Shown here one piece after another: positions 21,122 through 36,100 of a stretch of 64,000 bases of DNA (position 1 is the first letter of the stretch; each line of letters opens with the position of its first letter). Position numbers and translations under genes: made by a program. Below the pieces are notes generated by a model. It was given only the letters and a program-made list of their open reading frames with translations. It was not told where the DNA came from and did not search any database. The DNA lies in the NCBI GenBank assembly GCA_033064195.1, contig JARBJD010000195.1:1-64000 (forward strand), written 5' to 3'. The stretch is from Blattamonas nauphoetae. Taxonomy: Eukaryota > Preaxostyla > Oxymonadida.

Positions 21122-24100
21122 CTAAGGCTGAGCCAAGGATGAAAGAAGAGGACTCATGGTCGAATCAAGAAATCGAATCGAAGGAGCAATATTGGGATGA
21201 GAAGTGTCGCTTTCGTCGATATGTCGTTCATCATCAAACACCACGAACATCTTGTTGATCGGGGTAGAGAGTGCATGGAAAAGAAGAGGAGTGGTTAACA
21301 GACGATGTTTAACATTCAATCCAATGTTCCGTATTTTCTTTACTCCATCAATCACAACACACGGGGCGAGAGGGATCGTACCCATCCCATTGACGCCTCT
21401 CTGCGTGACTGATGGCAGAAGAAGCGCCGCGCTTGTCGGCTCTGTTGCACAAACAAGGCCATGACGAGGGTTGGGAAGGACCAAACTGGACAGGGCAGTG
21501 TTAAGTCTTGATTTGGTGAGGGGAGCGAGGGTGTGCTGCGATGGGAGGAAAGTGAGTGAAGAAACAGAATCGACTGAGAGACCAATAAAACGGAGAGAGA
21601 AGACATTTGAAGCAGGATTGTCGGGTGAGACGATGCTGTGAGGAAGCGACGAGAGGTGAGCGGGATAAAGATGGATGGTGAGATCGCGTTGGGAGAGAGG
21701 AGTGACCACTTGGTGGAACTCTGAAAGAATGGTGGGAAGATGCGAATATTTCTGGAGGGCGACGAAACTGGAGGTCTGTGTTAAAGAGGGGAGTTGGGAG
21801 GGAGGGACGAACGGGGCTGTGTTCTGTCGTCGAGTGATGTTCAGGAGGTGTCTCGCTTCGTGGTCTTCGTGTTGGAGAGCGGATCGTTTCTTCTCGATGT
21901 CCATGTGCCGCAAGCTCTGCGTGATGTCTGTCAGACACCCAACGACGAAGCCATCTGGATTGGCCATCAGTCCAAGCGAGATGTGAAGGAGGATCTGGGT
22001 ATTGTGTCTGTCTGACGGGTGTTTGGAGTGTGCGTCTTCAATCATGTTTGCTGTTCTGATCATCTCAAACGCATTTGTGAACGAGTGTGCCTGCTTCCAC
22101 ATCGATACAACTTGGTTCAGCCATTGCAGCACACGTGGCTGGTTGGTCGGGTTGAGAGGCGATGAGGCGTGTCTGAGACCCGACGTCGACGGACACGCCC
22201 AACTCACAGGAACCCGGCCTTGTCCCAAGCTGGTCCAGACGAGAAGACTGTCCGCACTGAAGCGGCTCAGGAAGTGCATCATCTGCGGCAGAAACGCGTT
22301 CTGGGCGGTGAGGGAGATCGAATCGAAGAGGAGCGATTTGGAGATGGTGACGTCGGAGTCGGTGGGATCGTTCTTGTCGGAGGTCAGGTAGAGAGGGAGC
22401 ACAGCCCCAAACTTGCGGATGGACTCGATCTGTGTGATGGTGAAGGCGAGGTCAAACACAAGCACAACCATGTGGAGCGGGATCGCTGCCTCTGTCAGAT
22501 ACGTCGAGATGAGGGCGTTGCTGACTGCTGTGATGTTCGGGAAGTCTCGCTGGATGATCAGCGCACTCTCCTTCCACAGCCTCGCCAACACGAACGGGTG
22601 ATACGTGGCGTTCATGTTGAATGTGAAGTCAGTCCTGTCGTTGCATCCGACAGCGAAGGCGCGTTGGTTGGAGAGCGCGTGGGAGGCTGAGAGGACGGTG
22701 TTCTTCGGGTTGGTGGTGAGGTCGTAGACAAGGCTGGACTCAGACTTGAGGAAGGGGAGGAATGTCAGGTCCAGCTGCAGAACGCTGCGAAACATGATTT
22801 GAGCACGATTCTGGTCGAGATGGTCGCGGATTCCATCCATCTCGGTTGTCGGTCGGACGAAAAATTGGGTCATTTCTCGCTCGGACATGGCTGACGACAT
22901 GATCTGTTTCAGAACAGCCGCGATTGACGTGACGAACTGATTGCTGGATGGAGGCGCGAGGCCAGGGACAAGAGGCACTGCGTGTTCGGAGAAGAGCGAG
23001 TCGTGAGAGATGATGTGATTGGCAACAGCCATCAGCTGCTTGGAGGAGATCGAGCCGTGCATGTAACCGTACGCTCGCTTCAGAATCGCTTCCTTGAGTC
23101 TCCACAAGTTCCATCCATCTGGACGGCGAGAGGCTGTGTCCGATCGAGGCTGATTGTCGACGACACCAGGCTGTATCAGCAGATTCAAGATGGTTCTGAT
23201 TGAACGAGTGTCCGACACCATCTCCACGTCCTTCTTCTGTTTCATCACAGTGTCCAGATACAACGTGATGCTCGCGTGGAGTGCAGTGGCTGCTGTGAGA
23301 AGGAAGAAGACCGAGCGGTACGTCTGCGCTGCTCGGTGGGCGTGCGGATCGTAGTGACGGACGACCTTCATCCTCGTCTCCTTTTGGGCGATGGACGGGA
23401 TGGATGTGAGGTACGACAGCATCATTGTGCGGAAGGTGGTCGCCTGTCGGATTGTCATCCGAGTGGATTGACAGAGACGAGGCGAGAGAGCATCCAGTGT
23501 TCTTGTTTCCGCATCATTCGTTCCGTCGGGGATGAACACCCAAAGCACACTGGTCGACTCCCCTTCGATGTCACTCGCATCCAAAAAGTGCGACTCCGCC
23601 CACATCGAGAACGCCCTGACAAACCCAACACTTGTCTTCTCCAGCCCTTCCACAATAATCCATCCCTGCTCCTCCCAAAGCTCTGTCAATGTCGTCTCCG
23701 CAAACTGCCACGCGCGTGCCCACAATTCTGCACTCTCCATCTGCCCCATCCGCTGGTCGGTCTCAAACTCTTCCGTCATCACTCGTCTTGCGAACTGGCC
23801 ACACTTCACTGTCGTCACACGATGGTTGATCTTCGAAGTGTATGCTGTGAGTGTGGCAGCAACATCGTCCATCGGGATGAACGACGAGAACGGCTGGCGT
23901 TGGAAGAAGAGCAGGACAACGCGGAAGAACTGCTTTCCTGGCGTGTACACTCTGTCGTGCATGTTGTACGAGTTTTGGAGGAGTGTTTGGAGAGACTCAG
24001 AATGGACAAACACAAACGGGAAGGAGCGAGTGCGATAGATTCTGTCGTTGGCAGGATGAGCGAGGGAGAGCGAGCTGAGTTCGAAAAGCGCGGCGTAGTG

Positions 24101-27100
24101 TCCGAGCAGAGGCGCTTCGTTGATCGCTGTTGTCACCAGCTTGTCGGTTGTTTTGAGGAGAAGAGCGTCGAAGAACAGAATCCGCTGGAGTGTCGTCAGG
24201 CCATCCATTTCGATGTTGGGAATTGGGAGGATGTAGTTGAAGTCGTGCGAGAACCACTCCCTCCAAACAGTGAAGACGTGTGGAAGAGACGAGCGATGCG
24301 GTGGGGAGCCGTCGAACGCAGAATCGTCGTGTTCGATCAGTTCTTCCATTTCAAAAGCGTGGAACGACTTTTCGGAGTGGAAATCAGTTCTGACGCGCGT
24401 CTGCTCCTGTTTGGTCTTCACTCGCATTCCTTTCACAATGCGATCCAGAAGAACTTGTTTTTGGCGTTTCTGTTCGGTCTGTGTCAGTCCAACAGGCGCC
24501 GACACATCAAAAAGCGAATCGGCGATGAGATTCGCTGCTTCTCGGTCGAACGACGTTGTGATTGTCGCGTGGAGTGTCTGCGAGATCCCAGCAGACGCAA
24601 TCGGGAACAGCAAGGAATGCACAACTTCCTCCTCCTTCGGGTTCGTCACAGGGATGTGGTCGATGATGGCGAAGAGTGAGGACACGCCAGAATGAAGATC
24701 AAGGACGAACGGCCGAAACGACGGACAGATCGCAGCGAGAGTGAAGGCGTTCTTCCAGGCGTGGTTGGGCAGCCATTCTGCAGCGGGATTGACAGGCATC
24801 AGACCAGCAGCTTGGAAGATGCCAGACTGGAGAGGCAGCTGGAGTTGGACGATCTCGGCGAAGAGGACGACGCGATGGGCGACAGGAGTTGGCGAGCGTG
24901 CCTGCTTGGCAGCGAATGTGGCGTCCTCCAGAGAATGCAGACAAACGGTGAGTGGACTCAGAAGGATTGACTTTTCAAGTGCTGACAGTTCTGTCTTCTC
25001 CCCCTTCTGCAATTGGAGGAGGATGTGGAAGACAAGCGAGGTGTAGTCCGAAAGTGAGGACGACGTTTGGTGGAAGAGAGTGAGGAAGCTATGTGCGAGT
25101 TGTTCGATCATCATCGTCACAACTCTCTTCGGAAGTGTCGGCACCATTCTGATTCCCTTTCTCGTGTCGTCCTTGCCTGCAGGAGACTGCTGATGCGACA
25201 GAATCAGATCGGCTGGCTTCGGAGTGGGTGCTTTGATGAACGAATCGTGGGTCGATGTGACGATCCTGGCTGTCCCATCTGCATCTTCAATGATCGCGCT
25301 TGCCACACTCAGCACCGTTTCAAAAGTCTGTCTGTTCCACAAAGCAGGCGAGTTCTGGCCAAATGGCATCGAATGGATGCGAAGATACCCAAAAGAGAAG
25401 ATGGCAGAGATCTCAACGAAGGGCCAGATGTTCTTCTCCTCCCAGTCGTACGTGTTGAGCAGGTGCCTGACCGCATTCCGCCACTCCTGCTCAGCGTGGT
25501 CCAACCCCATCAGCCACGTCCGAAGCTGTTGGAGAGTGGCGTCCATCTGCAAGTTGGGCACGTTCCGAGTGGAGAGGGAGAGGAGCACGGAGTAGATCGA
25601 GTTCGACGGGAGGACCTCATTCACAACAAGCTCGTCCAGAATGACAGAAGGTTCCAAGTTGAACTCAGCTCCATTGGAAAATCCGAAGTCTGACTGTGCA
25701 GAAAGAGCGGAGTTGGCGAGGGAGATGGTTGGAGAGTGGGAGGCGCTGAGTGAGTGGACAGAGTGGCGAGTGAGTGGAGACTCCGGGTGTGCGGATCCAG
25801 GCGACATGACCGAATCGAGAAAGCTGAGACTGTGCGACCGCTCTCGCGAGCTGAGTCGAGGCGACTGAGGAACAACGACCCAGCGACCCATCGACTGCGA
25901 GAGATAGTCGTCATTCTGTCCGGATGAGTGGAGATGCTCTCCTCGCAAGACTTGCGGGTCCTCTGATTTCTTCTCGGTGAGGTCCAGATCCGACTGGCTT
26001 CGGGTGATGGAGAGGGAGGCTGGATTGGTGAGAGGGTGGAAGTGGTGGGTGGGGAGGAGAGAGAGTCTGAGGGGGTCGTGTTGTGTCGAGTGAGGGATCG
26101 ACATGAATGGGAACGATTGATCGTTCACAAAATGGTTGATGTGTCGTAAACACGAACTGAAGAACGCAGAAACCGTCTTTTGTGTTTCCCTCACACTCGC
26201 CATTCTCCTGGTAAGTGTGGGGACGTCGCCCTGCGCGTCTTTCGGACCGAGTGAGCTGGCTGTGACTGACACAGCACGGTGTGTGGGCGAGTACAGCGCA
26301 TTCTTGAAGATCGCTTCATTTGGGACGATGGGGATGGCGTATGTGTGTTCGACCCACAGCCCGCTGAGTCGTTCGTTCTCGTCTTTTGGAGCAACGAGGA
26401 TGAGGTCGAACGAAAGAGGGAGAGAATATGTCACTGTTGCTGATTGTGTCCCTTTCTCAGGAGTTGGGGAGGGGAGTGTGAGTTGGAACATGGAATTGGT
26501 CAACACTTCGTTTCCGATGTTCGCTCTGGAGATGAAGATTGTTGACAATCGCTGCGACTTGCAGGCCGAATACTGCATCACAATCTCCTCGACTTCCCTC
26601 GTCATCGTGTTCTCCCCCACATCAACCAGAATGACTGCCGTTCTGAGTTCCGACGTCTTCTTCACCGCCGACAGGTGCGCTTTCGAATCTCGTTTTCGCA
26701 GCATCTTCGGCATCCCGATTGTGCTCCTCGCTGAAAATGGCGTTGGGGGCGGAGGGGAGGCCTGGTCTGCGATTGTCTTCAGCATTTCGTGGATGTTCTG
26801 GAGGCAGTTGACGTTTTTCAGAGAAATGACGTTCGGGGAGAGCTGGGGGTTGGTGATTCCGTAGATCGAATAAAGGTTGGGCATGTCTCGCGAAGGGGTG
26901 CGTTGGAATCCGGTGAAGACGGACAGTCTGTCGAAGATGAGAGGAACTCTGACACGCGCTGTGAACGGGATGTGAGTGTTGGGCGACAGGACATCGGTGA
27001 AGTGTGAGTTGGAGAGGGGGAAGATGCAGTACGTCAGATAGAAGAACCCACTCGCAAAGAGAATCTTCAAGAACACTCGATTCGCCAGCTCGTGGGGTCC

Positions 27101-30100
27101 GCTGAAGACGAGGAAATCAGGTCTGTCCTCCTCGTTCAGATGGTGCTTCGCGGTGTGGATCCGATCCAGCTGTCCATTGAAGTTGTAGTGCCTTCCCGAC
27201 AGACACGTGTCGCCGTTCCTGTTTGGAGCGAAGTTGACAATCGGGAGGAGTTCGGGTGTGAGTTGCTGTGTCGAGCAGCACACAGTTTCCAAACTGTGCA
27301 ACTCCAGCACCGCTGGGAGCGACTGCCACAGCGACAGGTTCAGTCGATTTGCACTTCCGAAACTGCCTCGGTCCCTCGGCGACGACGAGAGCGACATGAG
27401 AGAGGAATCTGTGAAGACGTGGTGATTGAAGCGGAAGAGGACGTTCATCACATCTGCTGTCTTCCCCATTATCAGCCTCTTCTCTTCCAAAAGCGGGTCG
27501 ACCAGAGTCTTCACGAAAAAATAGTTTTGTTTTGGGATGAATCGGTGCAGGAGACACATCGTGGCTGCCACAGACAGCGCACTTGTGACGATTTCCTTCT
27601 TCAGAACGGTCATTGTGAGGAGCTCGCTTGTGACAGACTCGTTCAATTCCTTGATCATCTGGCTCAAGTTTTCGACAAGCCGCATCTCCTCAATCAACAC
27701 CTCCACAATCTCCTCCATCCTTTCCGCCAGATTCGGCTCGGTCAGGAATATTGTCAACGATTTCTGTTCAGTTGTCAGACCTTCGAGAATGGTTCTGATT
27801 TTGAACTGTCGGTTTGAGATCGCACATCCCTTCACAATGTTCATGAGCTTGCTTCTCGACACGCTGGTCTGGCTTTCGCTCTCGATCCGAAAGAGTGTGG
27901 TGTCGTCGATCCAGTTCCAGACATGGAGGATGACAGCTGGGTAGAGAGGCAGCTGCGACTGCGGAGTGATTGCGTGGAGTTTGAGGCGGATGCTGGACAT
28001 CTTCTGCAGCGGCTGGAGAGACACATCAAACTCCCACATCGCTTGGAGAATGTGAGCTGCGTGGTACGTCGTCGGCGGCTTGGATGAGTCGAGAGGAACC
28101 ATCAGTAGCAGCAGGTTGTACAGATCCTGCAGAGGCGGAGAAGACATGTGGACGTCTCGCAGATCCTCCAGCGACGAGGTTGTGATGTTGATGAGCGACG
28201 AATACGCTCGACCGAGGATCTCCTGCAGTGTTGCAAGCTCGCCCGTGGGTTGGGTTGAGAGGGGGAAGCTCTGCTCGACCGATTGAAGCTCAGCCAGCGC
28301 CTGATTTAGCGACAGCATCTCAGTTGAGATTTCAGCCAAGCGAGATTTGACGATTTCGTGTGGGTCGTGCAGCCTTCCGTTGAGCTGGACGTGCGAAAGA
28401 TATCCCTGAAGCAGTTTTGCTTTCGTTGGGAAGGAGTAAATCGAAGCGAGAGCGGATGTCAGCTCTTTCGTGTGGATCTCCTCGTATTTGCAGAACAGCT
28501 TCACAAACTGGGCGAAGTATTGCACGAAATCCACGAAATCCGCAGCTGAAGGTTCTGGTGTGTATTCCAACCCCAAATTCGGGTCTGATTGAGAGCATCC
28601 GAAGAGCGTGCGGCAATTCCCCTGTTTTTTGGCGAATTCGACAACCAGCGCGAACAGCTCGCTTGTGGTCTCGATCACTCTCTGCCTGAAGATCGACGAG
28701 CTGTTTGCGAAGGCGTTGTCCTCGTCGTGATGGAGTGTCTCGTCAGACTGTGTGAGCTTCGTCCACATGTTCGGAAGCGTCGCAAACACTGGCTCAAGAA
28801 TGGCTGTCGCGACAGTGTCTCGAATCTCCTTTGTCAGTTCAGGAACAGTGAACCACGATGAGAACGCAGCGAGTGGTCCGAGGAAGGCAACCACGTCAAT
28901 TGTGAACGCGGTGTGTGTTTTGATCACAATTTCGGTGTGTTCCGCGGCATGCCAAAGAAGAGCTTGGATCGTCTGGTTCGTGCACTCCGTCTTCCCCTTC
29001 CTCTCCAACCCCCACGCCATCCGTCGGAAGAGATAGAGGCACACGTCCTCAAAAGAATCCACCGCAAACACATCCTTCTCTTCGCCGGTGAGTGCTTCAT
29101 ATTTCGGTCGAAGCGGCGTCGGTGCCTGCCCATCCCGCAGAACATACTGCAGAAGGAACACGAACTGCTGGTACTCCGTCTTTGCGTGCATAAACTCCAA
29201 CTCGAAGATACCTTCTCGCGACGGGACGAGGTTGACGTCTTCGAGGAGGATGGGCGGCTGGGGACAGAAGTAGGATTGTTGTGGTGTCAGCACGATCGGC
29301 GACTCGTACGTGTAGGACGTGTTGATTTTCAGTTCGAGGCTGCTTCTGTCCTGCATCTGGGCGAGGAAGGTGATGTCCTGAAGGAGCGATCCGTGCCCAC
29401 ACTCGACCACAAAGTCGGCAAGAATGTCGAGGAACGGCTTGACAGTGCGAGGAGTGTGAGGGACTTGCGTTTGGCGGGTGACGAGCCCGTTGACGGAGGA
29501 CACTGCTTTGAGCATCATGTTTGTCGTGTGAGAGGATTGTGAGAAGACGATGAGTGGTTCGGACACAGTCAAGATTGTCTCGGAGAGATGGAGGAGTTGC
29601 TTGAGGAAATCAGACGAAAGAGCCAGCACTCCACACGACGCAAGCATCGGTGAGAACTTGCCAGCTTGGCCAGGGACGACGTGAACGAGGGGAGGCGGGA
29701 TGGATCCCCTCGAATGCGGGTAGATTCTCACTTCGACTCCACTCTGCACCATGATCATCTCAAAGAGAGTGTCTGCTTTGTCTGTCTTCGATTCTGCTTC
29801 GTGTGGAGTCGTTGGGGATCGGTTGTAGTCCTGTGTAGATTGGTTGAAGATGCTGAGTGAGTGGGTGATGATCTTCTTCACAATGGCCACTTGCGAGGGT
29901 GACTGTTGTGGAGAGCAGAAGACCCTTTCCAACTCCCATCGCAGCAGCTGGTTCAGATTCTCGGGTGTGGTGGTGATTGTCTGGTTGGCGTGGCAGAACG
30001 ACTGAAGACCGTTCAGAAGAGCGTTGGTGGTTGGATGGACGAGCACCTCTTCGCGTTGCTTGATCTGCTCGGAGATGTGAAGGATGGCTGGAATGACTGT

Positions 30101-33100
30101 CTCAAACACAAAGTTCTGGACGATGCCGGGGCGACCAGACGACGAGGGCAATCCCAAAGAATCAGGCGATGACACGTCGCACGTCGCCAATGCACTGCTC
30201 TGCTTCCACAGATTGACGAAGAGCGTGGCGAGGTCAGTACAGGATGGGGGTTGGCAGGCGAGGACGCCGCAGTAGGCTGTGTAGTTGGGGTCGGCAGATG
30301 AGGTGAAGAGGACAGCGTCGGTCATCGTCAGGACGGTGGGGTTCCGTCCGATCATCTTTCGTCCTCCGTCGATTGTCTCCAACACCTTCGTCTTCGCAAA
30401 GTGGACGAACGAGCTGATCGCTCCGTTGGGCGTGGTCTCGCCTTTCTTTTCTGGAAGCGTCGGATGCCCGTCTTTCGTCTCGTTTGGCTGAGCAGTGACG
30501 TGGACGAGCAGAGGCGCGTACGGACAGCGAGAGACAAAGACAGAATCAGTGAAGTTGTGGCACAACCGCTGCAACTGCGCAGTGACTGTGTGGTTGAACT
30601 TGTCGGGCGTGAGGTGGATGTTTAGTCCGTAATGCTTGGAATGTGGACACACGTAAATCGACGCCGTGTCTGCCACGTGGATGTTGCTCAGCGTGTGTGC
30701 GATGGCTGCTGAAAACACTTTCGTGTACGACCTTCCTTTGATCGAGGAATCGTCCAGAATGATTGTGGGTCTGCCGGAGAAGGCGAGAAGGAGGACGGGA
30801 AAGACGAGCTGGATGAACGGCATGAAGTTGTTGAGGATGCCGAAGGACGTGGTTGGGGTGTGCGCTGGTCCAAAGATCGAGTGTGACGCTTCCAAATCGG
30901 CGAGATGAACAAACTCCTTCGAGACAGTGTCGGGAACAAAATCAAACACACTTCCTGATTTGAAGAAGCGAGCATCGGGGAAGAGCTGGTGGATGAGTGC
31001 AGTGCAGTTGAACGATTCTGTGACAGGCCGGCTGTTCCCTTCGAATTCCGACGCGTCCTTCGACAGCGCCTGCTTCATGTTGAAGTACTCCTCATTCTCA
31101 TACTGCTCGTGCTCCTTCACCCAGCCTTCCAGCCACTCCATGAACCCGATCTTCACACGGCCAGCGTCACAAAGATGGCCGAGAAAGCCCCATGTGACGG
31201 AGAACGAGAGGAAGAGCGTCATGATTTGTGAGTCGATGGGTGTGCGGATGTTGGCCATGTGGAGGACGATCAGCGACTCCATCAGCGTCGTCACTGTCCT
31301 CACACACCCAATGATGTTCAACCTCCCGTGCTTGGAGTGCACAACTGTCCCGTCCTTGAAATGAAGAAACGCAAACAGAGTTGGCGTCATCGACCGCAGC
31401 GTGGCGACCGTCGCATACAGCTCGTCGGGATCGACTTTTCCGTGCATTCTTCTGGCCCACGATTCGTACAGCCAAAACGCAACACTCGCTGAAGGCTGAG
31501 CGACTGAGATGGTGCGGTGAGAGACTGTGATTTGGAGAGGGATGCGGGTGATTGAAGCTTCCATCTGCAGAATAAGGCGAGAGTGGCGAGGAAGGAGGAA
31601 GTCCTGCTCGTCGGGTGTGATCAGATGGAGGCTGTTCCCGTTCGTTCTGAAGTGACACCCAAACCACGAATCGTACGTCACAGGCGTGTTCTTCGGTAGT
31701 GTTGCTGTTCGGATGCGGAACACCAGCCAGATGGGTGGTGGATCGTCGTCCTCGACTGGTTCAGGTGACTGTTCCAGCATAGCCAGCACAGAGTTCGGGT
31801 CTGAATGGAGTGGAAGCGACTCGAGGATGTCTTTCCCTGTCTTCTCTGTTCTGTCTGAGTCGAACACACTTTGCAGTTTGTTCAGAAGGTGCTTGTGGAT
31901 GACCGCGACAGGCCGAGTCGAGTTCAGGTGGGCGATGATGTCAGTGTGGTTGATGTTGATGAGTCGAATGTTGACGGAGTGCTGTGTTTCAAACAGCACT
32001 TTGACGAGAGACAGAACTGTGTTCTTCCCGCTCCCCGACTGCCCCTGGATGACAGAGAAGACGTCATTCTCCACCGTTCGATACATTTTGATGATGTTGA
32101 GCAATTGAGTGTGATCCGTCGACAGTCCACTGACCTTCCGATGAACCTCCAACATGTGAACCGCAACTGGCGCGAGTTCGTTCAGAATCTGGTCGGGGAC
32201 GACTGGTCGAGGCAGAATGTAACCTGGCGATTGGTCGCTCGAACTCTCCTTCGGATCGACCATCACAGGAGACGGGAAGAACGAGTCAACCAGTCTGTTG
32301 AGAATGCCGTCGATGCGAGGGAGGGGCAGACGATTCATCTCGTCTTTCTTTTCGTAGAGATTGTCGTTGTGTGATTGGACAGCAAGTGGGAGCCACACCT
32401 CGTGGAGGAAGTGGTTCACGGTGGCTTTCATTGCATCCATCTCAACCGAGCGATGAACTTGCTCGGATTGTTCGTCAAACAAGGAAGAGTTGGTGAAGAG
32501 GTGAGGCGCACACAGACACGATGGAGAATGGAGGAGGAGATCAAAATGCGCAATCAGATCCACTCTTGCATGGTGTTCGCTTGGGAAATACTCGTTCCTC
32601 AATTCGAACAAATACGTTCTCAGAAACTCGCCAGCAGTGCGTGCAACCCAATTCAGGTATTCGGTCGAGCTCAAATGCTTCTTCGTCTGCGGAGTGAAGT
32701 CGGAGAGGCGCGTCATGATCACAGCGAGCATCGCATCTGTGAACTCGGAGAATGTCTTTGCGAGTGACTCAGCGTAGCAGAAGCCCTGTTCGAGAAGGAG
32801 GGGAGTGAGAAGAGCGGCTGCTGGGAGTGGCTCAATGCTCAGACAGCGAAGTGTGGCGCTGATTGCGGATGGTGTGTGGTGTGTGTCGGAATCAGTCATG
32901 AACGTGGTTGAGATGAACGAGGGTTTGAGAGGGAGCGACAATTCCGCGCGGAGACGGTCGAGTTCGAACAGAATTGTGTGATCTTTCGAAAGAGAAGCAG
33001 TTTTGCGAAATTCTTGGATTGTGGTCATCCACTCAGAGAGGAGAGTGAGTGTGGACGGCGACAGAGTGTCGATTCTGTCCAACAGAACGAACGATCCTTC

Positions 33101-36100
33101 GCAAACAGCGTCGAACAACACTCGCTGGATCGACGTGTGCCATGTCAACATCGAACACGGAACAATTTTCAGATGAGCTCCCAGAGAAGCAGCAAAATCA
33201 CTCAAAAGTGAGCTCACATCGCCGTACGTCTCATCCGAGCATAGCATGCACACTCCTCCAACAGAGAACGTGCCAGAGATGGCATCGACAAACGCCATTC
33301 GCACAGCCGAACGCATCCATGTGGTCTGAGATGTGGTTGGTTGGGTTGGGAAGCTGGAAAGGCCGGGCAGAAGGTCGAATCGATGGGGGATGTTGGCCCA
33401 GGGATCGAGCTGGTCTAGCGACACGTCAGCCTCGGGGAATGGATGAGAGAAGGAGAGCGTGTCTGCGTCGAACGTGACGTGGAGTGTGCGGCGGAGGGAG
33501 TGGGACAGGTCGGAGATGATGCCAATGCTGATTGCACGCACTGGCAGGTCGTTGGCGATCATCTCCATCTCTTCGGCTGAGATCGAAGGCAGAACTGTCT
33601 CTGGACTCTCCAACTGAAGGACTTGCGCGTGTGTGAGATATGCTTGGATGACAAGAGCTCGCTGACGGACCTGAAGAAGGACGCGGATGAACAGAGCAAT
33701 CAGATGATGCGCTTTCTTCTCGGTTTCTCTCTGCCTCGTCAGCGACACAACAACCATCGCGTTTCGAGCCTCTTTCGTCGTCTCCGCCTCCGACTCTTCG
33801 TCGATGGAGTCGGCTGGTGTCAGCCAAAAGAAGTCCGAATCGAGAGTGACCTGCGGCCGAGTTCGTGATTCAGTCTTCGTCTGTCCAGTCTGGATCCTCC
33901 TCTCCTCCATCACACTCACAACAGAGTTGAAGGGACTGCCGTTGTGCAGAGTCAGCTCGTTGCATCTTTGGAGAGTCATGAGGAACGTGATCGACGTGTT
34001 CAGATCGTCCAGAAGGCGCACAAATCCGAGAAGAGCTGAATGGACATCGTCACTCGACAGGCCATCAGCGAGTCGAGACACCGACGACGAAAACCACTCC
34101 TCGATGACGAGCGGGATGATCTGCATCATTCGGTCGGTTCGGAGGAAGATGGAGCGGTGAAGAGCTGTCATCAGCCAAGCGACGAATGAGGTGCTGTGCA
34201 GAGTGTTCATCTGAGCGACGGTCAGCCCGTGTAGCTCGTCTTCGATGGCGCGTTGGAGAGCGAGGGGGAAGGAGAGGCAGTTTGAGGATGGTGGAAAGGG
34301 GAGGGAGGTGCGAGAGAGGACAAGTCTGTCGTTGTGGGTTGTCTCGACCGACTCCAAAATAAGCGCTGACGTCGTTCCCGTGAAATTGAGGCGAGTGAGC
34401 GAAGAATTCACTCGACTTGCGGCGATTCCAGAAATAAGTCGACGAGGCTTGGCAAAGATCTGAACAAGAATCGAATTGTGGATTTTGGAGCTGTTGGGCA
34501 TGCTGGCGGGAGAGTTCGAATTCGAAGGGGAAGGTCGAAGTGCGAGCTTGGGAGACGAAGCAGGCCGTTTCAGTTTTGAGCTGACGAGGCGTTCGTTGAA
34601 AGACCTGAGACTCGCCACGACACCTGAAATCGATTGTGATGCGAAGCATTTGAGAGAATTGAGCGAGTGAGTGGTGTCATGCATGGCTTGCTTCATGTCT
34701 GCGAGATCAATTCCCACCAGTCTATCCATCCCGCTTTCGTCGAGGACAGCAGCCTCATCGAAAAGGGAGCAGATGCGATGGATTTGGGTGCACAACGAGA
34801 CGACGTTGTCAACAACAAACATCAGCACGTCCAGCTCCTTCCGCATCATCGACGTGTTCTCCGTCCGAAGAAGCGTGCAGAGAAGGTCGGCGTCCCTCTT
34901 CCCGACAAACAGGAGCCAGTTGAGCACGCGGATGTCGAAGCGAGGGAAATGGGGAGAGTGTGTCGAATTTCGAAGTCTGTCGAGCTCAGCACGATCAACA
35001 GTCTTGATTTGGATGGTGAACTGCTTCGGAGTGTCGGGGTCGTGGTTGGGGGTGAGGACGAAGACGCTGCGAGGGGTGGGGAGGGAGAATGTGTTGTAAT
35101 ACTCCAGCATCTCCTTCACCTGCTCCCACACCTTGTCTCTCCTTTCCAGCGACTCCTCTTTCAGCCGCAGCTTGTCCAGCGCTGATGTGGAGAACAGGCG
35201 GCGAAGGTCGGCGAGGAGCACGTTTCCGTCCACCAACCGCTGGGCGAGAGACGTCGTGTCGATGTGGTGTTGGTTCGGTGTGAACTTGAGAAGGATGGAG
35301 ACGATGCTGTCCCAGTCTAACGAAGAAAGAGGGTGTGTTGCAAGCCGAGCAAAGAAAGCCACGAAATCGGTGTGTTCTTTCACGATTGCTCGGAAGGAAG
35401 GGAGGACGTTGAAGGAAACAGGAAGGGTGATCGTGTCCAGATCACTCAGAATGGAGGGGTCGGTCCGATTTTCTGAGTTGGACACAAACACACTCCACGT
35501 CTCATTCAGAACACCCTGCTCAAAATGCACTTCTGCCCGACCAATAATCCCCCACAGCTCCGACAGTCTATTTAGGATATCGCGAGCCGTTGAAAACACA
35601 CTCGCGGTGATGGCCTTGTCTGGGTTGAACAACCTCCAGAGCGTCTCCACTCTTTCCTGCTCCTTCTCCAGTTGAGCGAGCCGAGTGTTGAGGTGCACAA
35701 GCTGGCTCTTCGCAAGAAGTGTGCCTGCACTCAGTCTCCGCGGCACTCCAGGGCCAGTTTGGAGCTGATCCAGGAAGTTGTGGACAGCAGTCTGGTGGGC
35801 GGCGTGGATGGAGTGAAGTTCGGTCAGGACAGTATCTTCGAGCTGTTGCATTTGGTGTGAATACAATCGCCATTCGTTCTGTCGCATCGTCTCCCACAAC
35901 TCGCCGAATCGGCTGAGTTCTTGTCGGAGGGCGTCGCTCTTCACAGAAATGCTTCTCACTGCAAATTCGAGTCTGTCATTCATTTCGCGTTGAAATTCAG
36001 CCATCTCCTCGAAGCATTCGCCGCATTTATTGAAATGATGGACAACCTGCAGCTTCTCCTCAAACGAGATGTCAGCCAAGTTTGTGTTGAACCCGTGCTT

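Noticed and set aside
23276-24679. 467-codon plus-strand frame within the dynein-like gene
   Set aside because: Shadow of the minus-strand coding sequence; composition is Arg/Cys-rich and no domain is visible.
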